This document shows, one piece after another, positions 34,433-42,773 of a DNA stretch of 64,000 nucleotides. The stretch is from positions 62,001 through 126,000 of the forward strand of contig JACPPD010000015.1 in assembly GCA_016191145.1 (NCBI GenBank), given 5' to 3'. The translations under genes were made by a program, and so were the position numbers. The notes below the pieces were generated by a model. That model did not search any database and was not told the DNA's origin. It was given only the letters and a program-made list of their open reading frames with translations. The DNA is from Ignavibacteria bacterium (lineage in GTDB: Bacteria > Bacteroidota > Ignavibacteria > Kapaibacteriales > Kapaibacteriaceae). Positions within the stretch are counted from its first letter, which is position 1; the number at the start of each line of letters is the position of its first letter.

Positions 34433-34920
34433 ACGGACCTAAATGGATATTTCTTCTTGGGACCATTCTGATTGCTTGTGAACTGTCGTATATAAAGGAA
34501 TCGCAATTTCCGGGGAATGACATTGATTGGCTGCGTGATTTCAGTCCAGATCGCGACACTGTCTCAATCATCGTTCTTAGCGCCAACTACTGTAAACCTT
34601 GTGTTTTCGATCTTGTCGAAGCAATTCTAAAGAAAGACAGCGCGTTGCCGTTTGTGCCTATTTATACAACATCAATTAACAACTGGGTTGGAGCCCGATT
34701 GTTGTCGGATCAGTTTCATCAGTCTTCGAAGGCAACATTCAACGTTGGTTATTGCAAAGCCTATGAAAGTTCGTCAGTTTCGTTAGTAGACTCTTTAGCA
34801 GCCATTTCAAAGAAGAAGTCACCATTTATCATTCAAACTGTATCCAATCGTATTAATCGGGTAATACCATACGACTCCCTCTTTAATAATGATGGCGAAT
34901 TTAAAACTGGCGTATTATGA
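34429..34920 (+). CDS. Thioredoxin-like exported or membrane-anchored protein (CKPC)
   Basis: 163-aa protein. The N-terminus MNGPKWIFLLGTILIACELS is a signal or lipoprotein signal. SIIVLSANYCKPCVFDLVEA has the strand-CxxC-helix layout of the thioredoxin fold, here CKPC. The rest (~100 aa) is compatible with a truncated TlpA/redoxin-type domain, but a cis-Pro loop is not obvious. ATGA overlap ties it to the propeller lipoprotein. It could reduce or form disulfides in the Cys-bearing neighbour at 32365. Confidence 0.6.
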   Translation: MNGPKWIFLLGTILIACELSYIKESQFPGNDIDWLRDFSPDRDTVSIIVLSANYCKPCVFDLVEAILKKDSALPFVPIYTTSINNWVGARLLSDQFHQSSKATFNVGYCKAYESSSVSLVDSLAAISKKKSPFIIQTVSNRINRVIPYDSLFNNDGEFKTGVL

Positions 34921-34944
34921 ACATCTTTCAATTTATAGCAACTG

Positions 34945-35080
34945 GGGTGGTCCTGAAATTGTAGACACTCTCCTTAGTCGTTATCTATCAGACTGACACA
35001 AAGAGAAGATCATGAAGAGGGGTTTTAGAATTTTCGATGAAGAATATAAACGACACGTATTACACATGGTTGAGACATAT
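34945..35080 (+). mobile_element. Left-end scrap of an IS3-like insertion sequence
   Basis: TGGTCCTGAAATTGTAGACA (from 34948) looks like an IS3-type terminal inverted repeat. Sixty bases on, ATG 35012 begins MKRGFRIFDEEYKRHVLHMV, reminiscent of the start of an orfA transposase. The frame then loses similarity and runs into repeat copy B. No orfB or right end is present, so the element is dead. Confidence 0.4.
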
Positions 35081-35147
35081 CCGCCCCAACAATTACACCT
35101 TACAAGTCAGCTGAGCAGTTTTTTGTCGATGCGACGAGACAAGTTGT

Positions 35148-35428
35148 CTTCCCCCCTCTTTACCTCCAACCCTCCACTCCACCCCCCATGCCGGGTATCT
35201 CTTGATACCCGGCATCATAACTGGTGTGGCGTTCGATACCGCACTTTCCATTGTTGCTGTGCCACATTCGGCCTGACATCCTGCACCGCGTACTCCTTTC
35301 ACGCGAACCCGCTCTGAATCAATGCCTCTGTCACACTCAACATTTCCACCTGCCTGTTCATCTCTCCACTTTCGTATGTTGTGACGCGAAAATATTTCGT
35401 CACTCGGTTGAATAATTGGGGACTTGCT
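35148..35428 (-). repeat. Dispersed ~280-bp repeat, copy B (best preserved)
   Basis: Aligns with copy A over its whole length. On the minus strand it carries the 34-codon frame 35299-35403 and, downstream, a perfect 10-bp hairpin: GCCGGGTATC (35190-35199), loop TCTT, GATACCCGGC (35204-35213). No T-run follows on either strand. The gap 34921-35485 holds this, the insertion-sequence scrap and the promoter region of the aminopeptidase gene. Confidence 0.85.
35299..35403 (-). CDS. Conserved mini-ORF in repeat copy B (34 aa, hypothetical)
   Basis: GTG 35403 to TGA 35299. It contains KYFRVTTYESGEMNRQ and ends LSVTEALIQSGFA. The TGA is followed directly by AAGGAG in all three full copies, and the same frame stays readable for 12 more codons (KEYAVQDVRPNV). 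Start codon and translation are uncertain. Confidence 0.4.
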   Translation of the reverse strand: MTKYFRVTTYESGEMNRQVEMLSVTEALIQSGFA

Positions 35429-35485
35429 GGGGCGGATTCTTTGCTACAACGCTTTCTTTTCGTACCACAATAAATCGTATTGCGT

Positions 35486-37759
35486 ATGAATTTTCATTTG
35501 TACTGCCTGCTGTTTTTGAGTTGCGTTCTCACACTTAATGCCCAGTCGACAAATCGATATTTCGAATTGCGCAACCAGGTCAAGACTGTGCGCGTTGATT
35601 CCAATTCGGTTAGAAGTGTCAGTGGAATATTCTACGAACATGGTCTCATTTCCGTAATTCTTGATTCTGGTTCAATCGCACTAGCCGAGCCAATCAACGG
35701 TAATCAAATTGGAGTTGTGTTTATTGGAAAGGGGTCGGTTTCTTTCCGACCGAATATGGAGACCGAACGAACGAACCTCATGCGGTTTATTCACTCTGAA
35801 GTTTTTGTGGTTGATATTTCTAAGGCTGTATTCATTACAACGGACAAAGAATTTCTGACGCTGGTCAACGATCAACCAAAGGGTGGCAGCAGAGAAGGAA
35901 TGTCGAAACTGATCGATGCCTATTGGTCTTCTCTGGCTATGGGAGAGCAGGACACATTGATGGATGAAACTTTTGCTAAGACTTTTCTGAATGGCTTTCA
36001 GAAGGATTTCATGCTGATGCGGATTGGGAATCCTACAGGCACGGATGCTATCCTTGCTTATAATCCATACGCAATTGAACCCTACCTACTCGAACTGCGT
36101 GCGGATAAGAAGTTTCATATTAGTGATCCTACGCTGGTCTGCCAGTGTCAGGCCGACAACATCATTGCAGAAACTTCCAATGATGGAGTTGATGATGGTG
36201 ACCTCATTAGAACACTTAAACACGTCGCAAATATTGATATTCAAAGAAACCTCGATCTCGCTGGCAGCGATCAGGTAGACATGAAGGTAAACGAAGACTC
36301 GGTACGTTGGATCAATTTTGATTTGTACCCGACTCTAACACTTGATTCAGTTACCTTCAATGACTCGACTGCTGCGTCGCGAGCTTTGCTGACATTTATT
36401 CGCGCAAAAGAATCAGCGACGGCGTGGGTGGAACTTCCAAGGACACTGTATTTAGACAACAAGTTCAGTTTGACGTTCTACTATCATGGTGATGTGATTG
36501 AACGAATCGAAGATTATCCGATTCTGGTTACGTCTATGATGTGGTATCCGGCGCACTCATATTTCCACAAGACAATTTTCGACGTCTCGTTTACATATCC
36601 ATCGTCCATGACATTAGCATCAGTCGGACGCAGGACAGCATTCACAACTGTAGACGACAGGCTTCATGCTCGATGGGAATCTATAAATGCAGTTCGTAAT
36701 TACTCCTTCCACATTGGCTTCTTTAAACGAAAGGTTATTGAAGCTAACGGCGTTGCACCAAAAGCTGTTGTGCTTTATACAACACCAGATCAGGTAGACG
36801 TTGTAGCTCAGGACATTCAACAATCTCTGCTTTTTTTCTCAAGACTCTTTGGAAAACTACCTATCGATTCTTTGATTGCAACGGAGCTGCCGGGTAATCA
36901 CGGTGAATCCTTCCCAGGCTTACTTCATTTATCGTGGCAGACATTTTATACGTCTGACAATTATGATTTTTTTGCCGAGCAATTCATTGCTCACGAGGTA
37001 GCCCATCAGTGGTGGGGATCCAATCTCGATTTCAAATCGTATAGAGATCAGTGGTTGAGTGAGGGTTTTGCAGAGTACTCAGCGTTGATGTATTCACAGC
37101 TTGCCTCTTCCGATGCAAAAAAATTCTTCAAACTCCTCAATTCATATAAAGCAAAGATCCTTTCCTATGGCAAGCGATTTATGAGCAAAGATTTAGCGCC
37201 CCCTGCCATCAGTCTTGGATACAGAGTCAACATTGGTTCTTTACAGCCGGACGCCTACAGCATTTTTGTGTACTATAAAGGGGCTTGGGTGCTTCACATG
37301 CTAAGAAATATGATGTTAAATATTAGTACAATGAATGAGGAGACATATTTTACGGTAATGCGTACGTTTTATACACAGTACCAAGGCAAAAGGACTTCAA
37401 CAGATGAATTTCGGAAAACGATTGAGCAGTTAACAGGAACGGACCTGGGATGGTTTTTCGATCAGTGGGTGTATGGCAATGCGATTCCAAAGTACACGTA
37501 TGCGTGGAAGAAGGAGAAGCAGCAGGATGGGAAATGGAAAATCACTATGAGAATTAAACAATCTGACGTGCCAGCCTCGTTCCAAATGTATATCCCACTG
37601 AAAATTACATTCGACGATGATGCACTAACGCGACTGCGCATTGTTGTAACAGGTGAAGAATCCATAATAGAGCTGCCACTTTTTGAAAAGGAACCAGATG
37701 CATTGACCTTTAACGATCTCTCGTCTGTGCTTTGTGATGTTGATGAAGAGTCGTTCTAA
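35486..37759 (+). CDS. M1-family (gluzincin) aminopeptidase, exported
   Basis: 757-aa zinc peptidase with a signal peptide (MNFHLYCLLFLSCVLTLNAQ); ATG 35486 is preferred to TTG 35480. The active site HEVAHQWWG (~residue 502) with the third zinc ligand in SEGFAEYSAL (~525) is intact. The exopeptidase motif place reads GNHGESFPGLLHLSW, not the classical GAMEN, so substrate trimming may differ from standard aminopeptidase N. Residues ~630-757 form the usual C-terminal helical and beta region. No T9SS domain. Probably periplasmic. Confidence 0.9.
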   Translation: MNFHLYCLLFLSCVLTLNAQSTNRYFELRNQVKTVRVDSNSVRSVSGIFYEHGLISVILDSGSIALAEPINGNQIGVVFIGKGSVSFRPNMETERTNLMRFIHSEVFVVDISKAVFITTDKEFLTLVNDQPKGGSREGMSKLIDAYWSSLAMGEQDTLMDETFAKTFLNGFQKDFMLMRIGNPTGTDAILAYNPYAIEPYLLELRADKKFHISDPTLVCQCQADNIIAETSNDGVDDGDLIRTLKHVANIDIQRNLDLAGSDQVDMKVNEDSVRWINFDLYPTLTLDSVTFNDSTAASRALLTFIRAKESATAWVELPRTLYLDNKFSLTFYYHGDVIERIEDYPILVTSMMWYPAHSYFHKTIFDVSFTYPSSMTLASVGRRTAFTTVDDRLHARWESINAVRNYSFHIGFFKRKVIEANGVAPKAVVLYTTPDQVDVVAQDIQQSLLFFSRLFGKLPIDSLIATELPGNHGESFPGLLHLSWQTFYTSDNYDFFAEQFIAHEVAHQWWGSNLDFKSYRDQWLSEGFAEYSALMYSQLASSDAKKFFKLLNSYKAKILSYGKRFMSKDLAPPAISLGYRVNIGSLQPDAYSIFVYYKGAWVLHMLRNMMLNISTMNEETYFTVMRTFYTQYQGKRTSTDEFRKTIEQLTGTDLGWFFDQWVYGNAIPKYTYAWKKEKQQDGKWKITMRIKQSDVPASFQMYIPLKITFDDDALTRLRIVVTGEESIIELPLFEKEPDALTFNDLSSVLCDVDEESF

Positions 37760-38044
37760 CTGAAAATTCCAGGGAACACTGACTACAGTTTGCTCAAAGA
37801 AAATCTCCTGATTATGGTTGATATGGTTAACTGATTTATCCCGAACACCAATGTTCGGAAATATATGTTAAGAATGGCAGCTACACTGATTGCTGTGAAT
37901 AGACGCGAGTGTTATATCAAGTCTTATATTTTAAGAAAAATGAAGATACAGAGAACAATTGGCACAGGAAACCACCATTTACGCGTCCAGGTCGCAGGTG
38001 CGATCCCGCCTGCCAATTGAACAAAGATCAATCCTAACTGTAAT

Positions 38045-38199
38045 TTCTAGCATTGCTGTGTCACATTTGGCCTCACATCCTGCACCGCGTACTCCTTTCA
38101 CGCGAACCCGCTCTGAATCAATGCCTCTGCCACACTCAACGTGTCCTCTTGCATGCTCATAGCGCTACTATCATAAGATGTGATGAGGAACAATATCAT
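38045..38199 (-). repeat. Dispersed repeat, copy C (partial)
   Basis: Matches the middle of copies A and B (from the KEYAVQDV segment through the mini-ORF) but lacks the hairpin end. Similarity is high from 38045 to ~38150 and falls over the first 14 codons of the mini-ORF, with no insertions or deletions. Confidence 0.8.
38098..38199 (-). CDS. Conserved mini-ORF in repeat copy C (33 aa, hypothetical)
   Basis: ATG 38199 to TGA 38098, the same 33-codon length as copy A. It begins MILFLITSYDSSAM and ends LSVAEALIQSGFA. The first 14 codons differ from copy A at many bases yet keep the ATG, the frame and the T-S/T-Y-D/E-S-x-A-M pattern. The upstream frame is hydrophobic and open for ~25 codons without an ATG. 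Confidence 0.4.
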   Translation of the reverse strand: MILFLITSYDSSAMSMQEDTLSVAEALIQSGFA

Positions 38200-38560
38200 A
38201 AAAAAGTAGAGTAAAAAGCGACATGCTAGAGCCGATATAATAAGACAGTATCGCCAATAGCTTAAGCATCCCTATAAAGTACGGTAGAGTATGAGTCACC
38301 ATGATCATTGGTAAGACAATACACTGGTGCAATCGTTGTTCTCGATACTCAAGTCTGAGAGGATTGACCTCATGGACTTCAGTTTGTCTAACCATAGGAG
38401 TTTCGAATTCTGAAATTATATCGAATATTACAATCAACGACACCTGAATTCATCAGTCGGATACACTACGCCATTAGGGTCCGAAAGTACGTACTTTCGT
38501 AAACAACACTTGGCTAAAACCAGTGTCAGATCTTGAGGTGACAACCCAATTTTCAAAAAC

Positions 38561-40405
38561 ATGCTCCGATTGCGACGATATGAAATACTGCTGGTGATAC
38601 ACACAATTTGCGTGTTTCATACCGTTTGCGGCCAAACACAATATGACTCTGCCTATATGCGCGCTGGAGGGCATGGTCTCGTGTATGCAGGCGCAGGGAC
38701 GTTTGTTGGCGGGTATTTGCTTTGTAACAACGGATCATACAATTCAGCAGAACAAGGTTGTCCGGGCAATTTTGTCAAGCGCTCTTTTGATGGCGGGGTG
38801 ACGTGGAAATACGACACCGTGCGTACGCCAGAACCGTCGCTGGACCAGGTTGTTCGCTTGGCGAACGGACAGTTGATTGCAGCCTCTACCTTGTTCAGAA
38901 ATGGATTCAATGCCAGTGTTGATGGTGGGCAAAATTGGCAGACATTGTCAGAGGGTACCGGTCCAGCATACTCGCCAACTGTTTGGGGCCGAAGACTGAG
39001 TCGAGACGCCAATGGCAATTTGTATTGGGTAGACACCTATGGCAGAGGATTTTGCAGCATTGATGGCGGTTTGACTTCGATAGAAATAGAAAGCTGGGAC
39101 GTTGGGCAAATGGACGATTTGTACATTATCGGTCATGGTATCCTGGCCGTAAAAAGAAATTTTACAGGTGCGATTGAATTCGAGGTAATAATTACCACAA
39201 ACAACGGAATCTCATGGCGGAGGTTGTGGCCCCGTAAGAACGAACACGTTAGTGCCAGACAGTGGGGAATTACACTTATTTATGATACTCTCGTAGTAGA
39301 GATTCATACTAACGATACCGGACTGGTTTATTCGTATTTGAGATATGACATCGATGCTGACAGTCTTGTTGAGGCTCCTGAATTAGAAATGTGTTTTTCG
39401 AATGGCAACGTGCTCGACAGTGCAGGCTATAGTTATACCGCGCAATATCTCTTTCTCAGTGGTGGGAAACGAGGTAAGGACGATTGTGAGTATTTGATTA
39501 GGGCGGCAGAAGTACCCGATGATGATCCACGGCTCCCACCCGGTGGACTGCCGCAAAGCGCAGGGGGAATCTATGGTGTTTTCATGGACATTGAAGGCAA
39601 CATTCATCCGTATGGATCTGAGGTATACGTACAGGCAAATGCTCCGAGACCCATTTCAGTGCTGGATAGAATCTTGGACTGCAATCGCATAACGTATGTT
39701 CTTGGTGGTCCAAAGATGGGTTCAATCAGGCTCATTGAGAAAGCCAGTACCAATGCTGAGCTGCGATTTCGTGTTGAACTTAATAGACGGATTGCTGAAA
39801 TCGAGGTCAGTAAAATCGACACAACCCGTTCAATGTCATACCAGTTGATCATTGTGGGTAACGGTATTCAGGATACTCTCATCATCGCCGATTCGACCTA
39901 TAGCAGTCTTCCTTCAAAGCCAGTGATCAAGGTCATCGGCAGAAATGACAGGGTTACGGCGCTTCAGGTCGAATGGACGCAGGGTCCATTTTATTGGCTG
40001 CGAAACGGTGAAAAACTACGTACCCTTTCAGGCGACGCCGTTATGATTTCTCCGTTAGTCGATATTTCGTCAGGAGTTTATTCAGTTGTCGCGCGCGACG
40101 CAAATGGTTGCCTTGTAACCTCCGATGATGTTTCGGTGCTGACGACTAGCTTGTTTGATGAAAGCGGACAAGTAGGTGAAATAGGTATTCATAGGGATGA
40201 CGGCAACAGGCTTGTGATCGAATCCAAAGCGTTGGACTTAGTAGGCTGCGTTGTCAGAGTCTACAACATGATAGGTCAGCTATTGCTCGAGCAGGAGCTT
40301 GGCGGAGGAAAGGGCAGAACATTCGAAATTGAAACACGTGCTGTTGGCCCCGTCCTGATCCGCATTGACGGTGGAGATGTACACTTTGCAAAGTTGATCC
40401 TTTGA
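38561..40405 (+). CDS. Exported sialidase-like (BNR-repeat) protein with T9SS sorting domain
   Basis: 614-aa protein with a signal peptide (ILLVIHTICVFHTVCG). Residues ~25-330 contain Asp-box-type repeats of beta-propellers (KRSFDGGVTWKYD, NASVDGGQNWQTL, TTNNGISWRRLW). An Ig-like segment follows near 450-530 (FYWLRNGEKLRTLSGDAVMI). The last ~75 residues are a T9SS type A domain (VVRVYNMIGQLLLEQEL ... VHFAKLIL). Catalytic residues of true sialidases are not evident, so binding or structural roles are as likely as hydrolysis. Confidence 0.8.
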   Translation: MLRLRRYEILLVIHTICVFHTVCGQTQYDSAYMRAGGHGLVYAGAGTFVGGYLLCNNGSYNSAEQGCPGNFVKRSFDGGVTWKYDTVRTPEPSLDQVVRLANGQLIAASTLFRNGFNASVDGGQNWQTLSEGTGPAYSPTVWGRRLSRDANGNLYWVDTYGRGFCSIDGGLTSIEIESWDVGQMDDLYIIGHGILAVKRNFTGAIEFEVIITTNNGISWRRLWPRKNEHVSARQWGITLIYDTLVVEIHTNDTGLVYSYLRYDIDADSLVEAPELEMCFSNGNVLDSAGYSYTAQYLFLSGGKRGKDDCEYLIRAAEVPDDDPRLPPGGLPQSAGGIYGVFMDIEGNIHPYGSEVYVQANAPRPISVLDRILDCNRITYVLGGPKMGSIRLIEKASTNAELRFRVELNRRIAEIEVSKIDTTRSMSYQLIIVGNGIQDTLIIADSTYSSLPSKPVIKVIGRNDRVTALQVEWTQGPFYWLRNGEKLRTLSGDAVMISPLVDISSGVYSVVARDANGCLVTSDDVSVLTTSLFDESGQVGEIGIHRDDGNRLVIESKALDLVGCVVRVYNMIGQLLLEQELGGGKGRTFEIETRAVGPVLIRIDGGDVHFAKLIL

Positions 40406-40469
40406 ACGACCAGCAATGTTGTTTTGATTTTCTCCGGCTATAGCTTCAACCTTTCACACATTTTCCATG

Positions 40470-40507
40470 TCTTGTATCTCTTGATACCCGGCATCGTGGT
40501 CGGTGTG
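40470..40507 (-). repeat. Dispersed repeat, copy D (hairpin-end fragment)
   Basis: TATCTCTTGATACCCGGCAT and the GGTGTGGCG that follows match copies A and B at the hairpin end only. One hairpin arm (GATACCCGGC) is intact; the other is reduced to TTGTATC. It lies between the BNR protein gene and nadA. Confidence 0.65.
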
Positions 40508-40595
40508 GCGATTTTTCATCAGTTTTCATGCTTTCACATAGCCTTTCAGGAATTAATTTCTGAAATAAGATAGCGAGGTCTTAAAACTCGTAATT

Positions 40596-41525
40596 TTGGA
40601 TGTGGCTGGTCTGCACGATGAAATTCTCGAACTCAAACGACAACGCAATGCTGCCGTTGTTGCCCATTATTACCAAACACCCGATGTAAAAGCTGTTGCC
40701 GATTTTGTTGGTGATAGTCTTGCAATGGCTCAGTGGGCGCAACTGTGCACAGCCGATGTCTTGGTGGTTGCTGGCGTGCGCTTTATGGCCGAAACTGCTG
40801 CAGTGCTCGTCCCAAACGTAACGGTGCTCTCACCCGATCCCGATGCTACGTGCTCGCTGGCGGAAGGATGTCCGGCCGATGCATTTAGTAAATTTGTTGA
40901 ACAACATCCCAATCATGTTGTAGTAACGTATGTGAATAGCTCGGTGGAAGTGAAAGCCCTGAGCGATATAACCTGCACTTCGTCGAATGCCGTGAGGGTG
41001 ATTAATTCTTTACCAATGGATAAGGAAATCATCTTCGCTCCGGATAGGAATATGGGGAAGTGGCTGCAGAAGATTACCGGACGTAACCTTGTTTTGTGGG
41101 ACGCTGTGTGTGAAGTGCACGATGCCTTTTCGATCGATCAGGTAAGGGGCTTGAAAGCCGCAAATCCAACGGCACGGATAATCGCACATCCGGAGTGTAC
41201 GCCAGAATTGCTGAAGATTGCCAATTTTATCGGATCCACATCGGCATTGCTAAACTATGTTAGCAAGGAGTCTTCTGGTACGTATATCGTGGTAACAGAA
41301 GAGGGTATCCTGAAGGAAATGCGCCAGGCTGCGCCGTACGCGAAGCTGATTCCCGCTCCAACGGACGAGCCCACAACGTGCGCATGCGGCGTCTGCCCGT
41401 ATATGAAGATGATAACGCTCGAAAAAATTAAATCGTCGCTTGAAACCCTTACTCACAAAATTGTTATTCCCGAACATTTACGCGAACGTGCTGCTCTTCC
41501 AATAATCAAAATGATGACTCTATGA
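40596..41525 (+). CDS. nadA: Quinolinate synthase A
   Basis: 309-aa NadA, a 4Fe-4S enzyme that condenses iminoaspartate with dihydroxyacetone phosphate to quinolinate. The three cluster cysteines are visible in DATCSLAEGCPAD, WDAVCEVHDAF and CACGVCPYMKM, with HYYQTPDVKAVADFVGDSLAMA at the N-terminus (seen as HYYQTPDVKAVAD). There is no ATG: an in-frame stop at 40566 leaves only TTG 40596 or GTG 40602. It overlaps nadB by four bases. Confidence 0.94.
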   Translation: MDVAGLHDEILELKRQRNAAVVAHYYQTPDVKAVADFVGDSLAMAQWAQLCTADVLVVAGVRFMAETAAVLVPNVTVLSPDPDATCSLAEGCPADAFSKFVEQHPNHVVVTYVNSSVEVKALSDITCTSSNAVRVINSLPMDKEIIFAPDRNMGKWLQKITGRNLVLWDAVCEVHDAFSIDQVRGLKAANPTARIIAHPECTPELLKIANFIGSTSALLNYVSKESSGTYIVVTEEGILKEMRQAAPYAKLIPAPTDEPTTCACGVCPYMKMITLEKIKSSLETLTHKIVIPEHLRERAALPIIKMMTL

Positions 41526-42769
41526 ATCGTGTAATAATCATCGGAACTGGCGTGGCGGGCTTGAGCGTTGCACGAGCGCTCACGCCATACGTTGATGTGC
41601 TGATGTTTAGCAAGGGTTCTGTGGATGATGGTGCAACGCCTCTTGCTCAAGGTGGTATTGCAGTTCCCATAGGGCCTGCTGATAGCGTTCACTTACACGT
41701 TCATGATACGCTGCGTGCAGGACATTTTACAAACGATGTGCGGACAGTAGCAACAGTCGTCGGCGATGCAAAAAATAGACTGAATGATTTGCTGTCGATT
41801 GGATTTCATCCCGACAGAAACGCCGATGGTTCGATAAATCTCGCACTTGAGGGCGGACATAGTCTGCCCCGTGTTGTCCATTCAAAAGACCACAGCGGAA
41901 AGCATTTGCACGACGTGTTACTTGCCGATGTTAGAAAGCATGATTCTGTTTGTATCATGCCCTATTCGAGTGTTGAATCGTTAATACAAGATGACGCTGC
42001 GATTTCAGGCGTAATTGCTAAGAGTACTCTTACTCACGAAGTCAGGTATTACACTGCCGATGCTGTAGTGATTGCAACGGGCGGTATTGGCGCTGTGTTT
42101 CCAACGACGACGAATCCGGAATCTGCAACGGGAGACGGTTTGCAGTTGGCACTGGAAGTTGGTGCGCAAATTTCGAACCTGGATAAAATCCAGTGGCACC
42201 CAACGGCGCTCGTTGCAGATGGTCCCTTTGATGTGCACGACGGCCCGCCTCTCACTCACGTTAGGATGCCCCTTATCACAGAAGCTCTCAGAGGTGCGGG
42301 TGCACGATTGGTGGATGTGAATGGCAACGACGTGGTGCCACTGAGCATGCACCCGCAGGGCTGCCTTGCTCCGCGCGATGTTGTAACTGCTGCCTGCTGG
42401 GACAGCATGAAAGAAACTGGTAAATCATGTGTGTATCTCGATGCAACTGGACTCGACAAAACTGAATTGCTAACGAAATTCCCCGGAGTGGTGCACACGT
42501 GTATGGTGAATGGAATCGATCCAACTTTTCAGCGTATTCCCGTGGCGCCTGCCGTCCATTACCTGTGCGGAGGAATCACTACCAACATAAATGGCGTCAC
42601 GAATGTCGAGGGTTTGTATGCCGTTGGTGAATGTGCAGATACCGGACTGCATGGCTCCAACAGACTTGCATCGAACTCGCTTCTCGAAGGATTAGTTATG
42701 GGGCATCGGTGCGGTCTATTTCTTAATACGAAGCATCGTCATCACAAAATGGAATACATGGTAATTTGA
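41522..42769 (+). CDS. nadB: L-aspartate oxidase, short form
   Basis: 415-aa NadB, which oxidises aspartate to iminoaspartate for NadA. The FAD motif IIGTGVAGLSVARAL, the HSKDHSGKHLHDVL segment, HPQGCLAPRDVVTAA and the end VEGLYAVGECADTGLHGSNRLASN (quoted in part: GLYAVGECADTGLHGSNRL) are present. It stops right after the FAD domain and lacks the ~100-residue helical C-terminal domain of the 540-aa E. coli enzyme; no trace of it follows, since the next gene starts five bases later. Such short forms are known from several lineages. Confidence 0.92.
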   Translation: MNRVIIIGTGVAGLSVARALTPYVDVLMFSKGSVDDGATPLAQGGIAVPIGPADSVHLHVHDTLRAGHFTNDVRTVATVVGDAKNRLNDLLSIGFHPDRNADGSINLALEGGHSLPRVVHSKDHSGKHLHDVLLADVRKHDSVCIMPYSSVESLIQDDAAISGVIAKSTLTHEVRYYTADAVVIATGGIGAVFPTTTNPESATGDGLQLALEVGAQISNLDKIQWHPTALVADGPFDVHDGPPLTHVRMPLITEALRGAGARLVDVNGNDVVPLSMHPQGCLAPRDVVTAACWDSMKETGKSCVYLDATGLDKTELLTKFPGVVHTCMVNGIDPTFQRIPVAPAVHYLCGGITTNINGVTNVEGLYAVGECADTGLHGSNRLASNSLLEGLVMGHRCGLFLNTKHRHHKMEYMVI

Positions 42770-42773
42770 GCAG

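Larger units (their letters stand above)
37760..38560. other. Gene-poor stretch with repeat copy C
   Basis: No reading frame here looks real. It holds a CCGAACA-CCAA-TGTTCGG hairpin (37841-37858), which may mark the end of the aminopeptidase transcript, and repeat copy C. A tRNA T-arm-like scrap (37989-38013) is too short to call. Confidence 0.6.

Noticed and set aside
37989..38013. tRNA T-arm-like sequence (GTCGCAGGTGCGATCCCGCC)
   Set aside because: No acceptor, D or anticodon arm can be built around it, and it does not match the tRNA-Pro 3' end, so I cannot call it an attachment site.
31139..38199. The repeat copies as a CRISPR array
   Set aside because: The copies are ~280 bp, kilobases apart, without uniform spacers or cas genes.
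38171..38443. 90-aa minus-strand ORF in the gene-poor stretch
   Set aside because: It overlaps repeat copy C in another frame, has no homology, no ribosome binding site and odd composition.
31580..38530. Similarity between 31585-31625 and 38495-38535 (ACATTCGTAAAC / ACTTTCGTAAAC context)
   Set aside because: About 38 bp at roughly three-quarters identity; too short and weak to separate from chance or from decay of the main repeat family.
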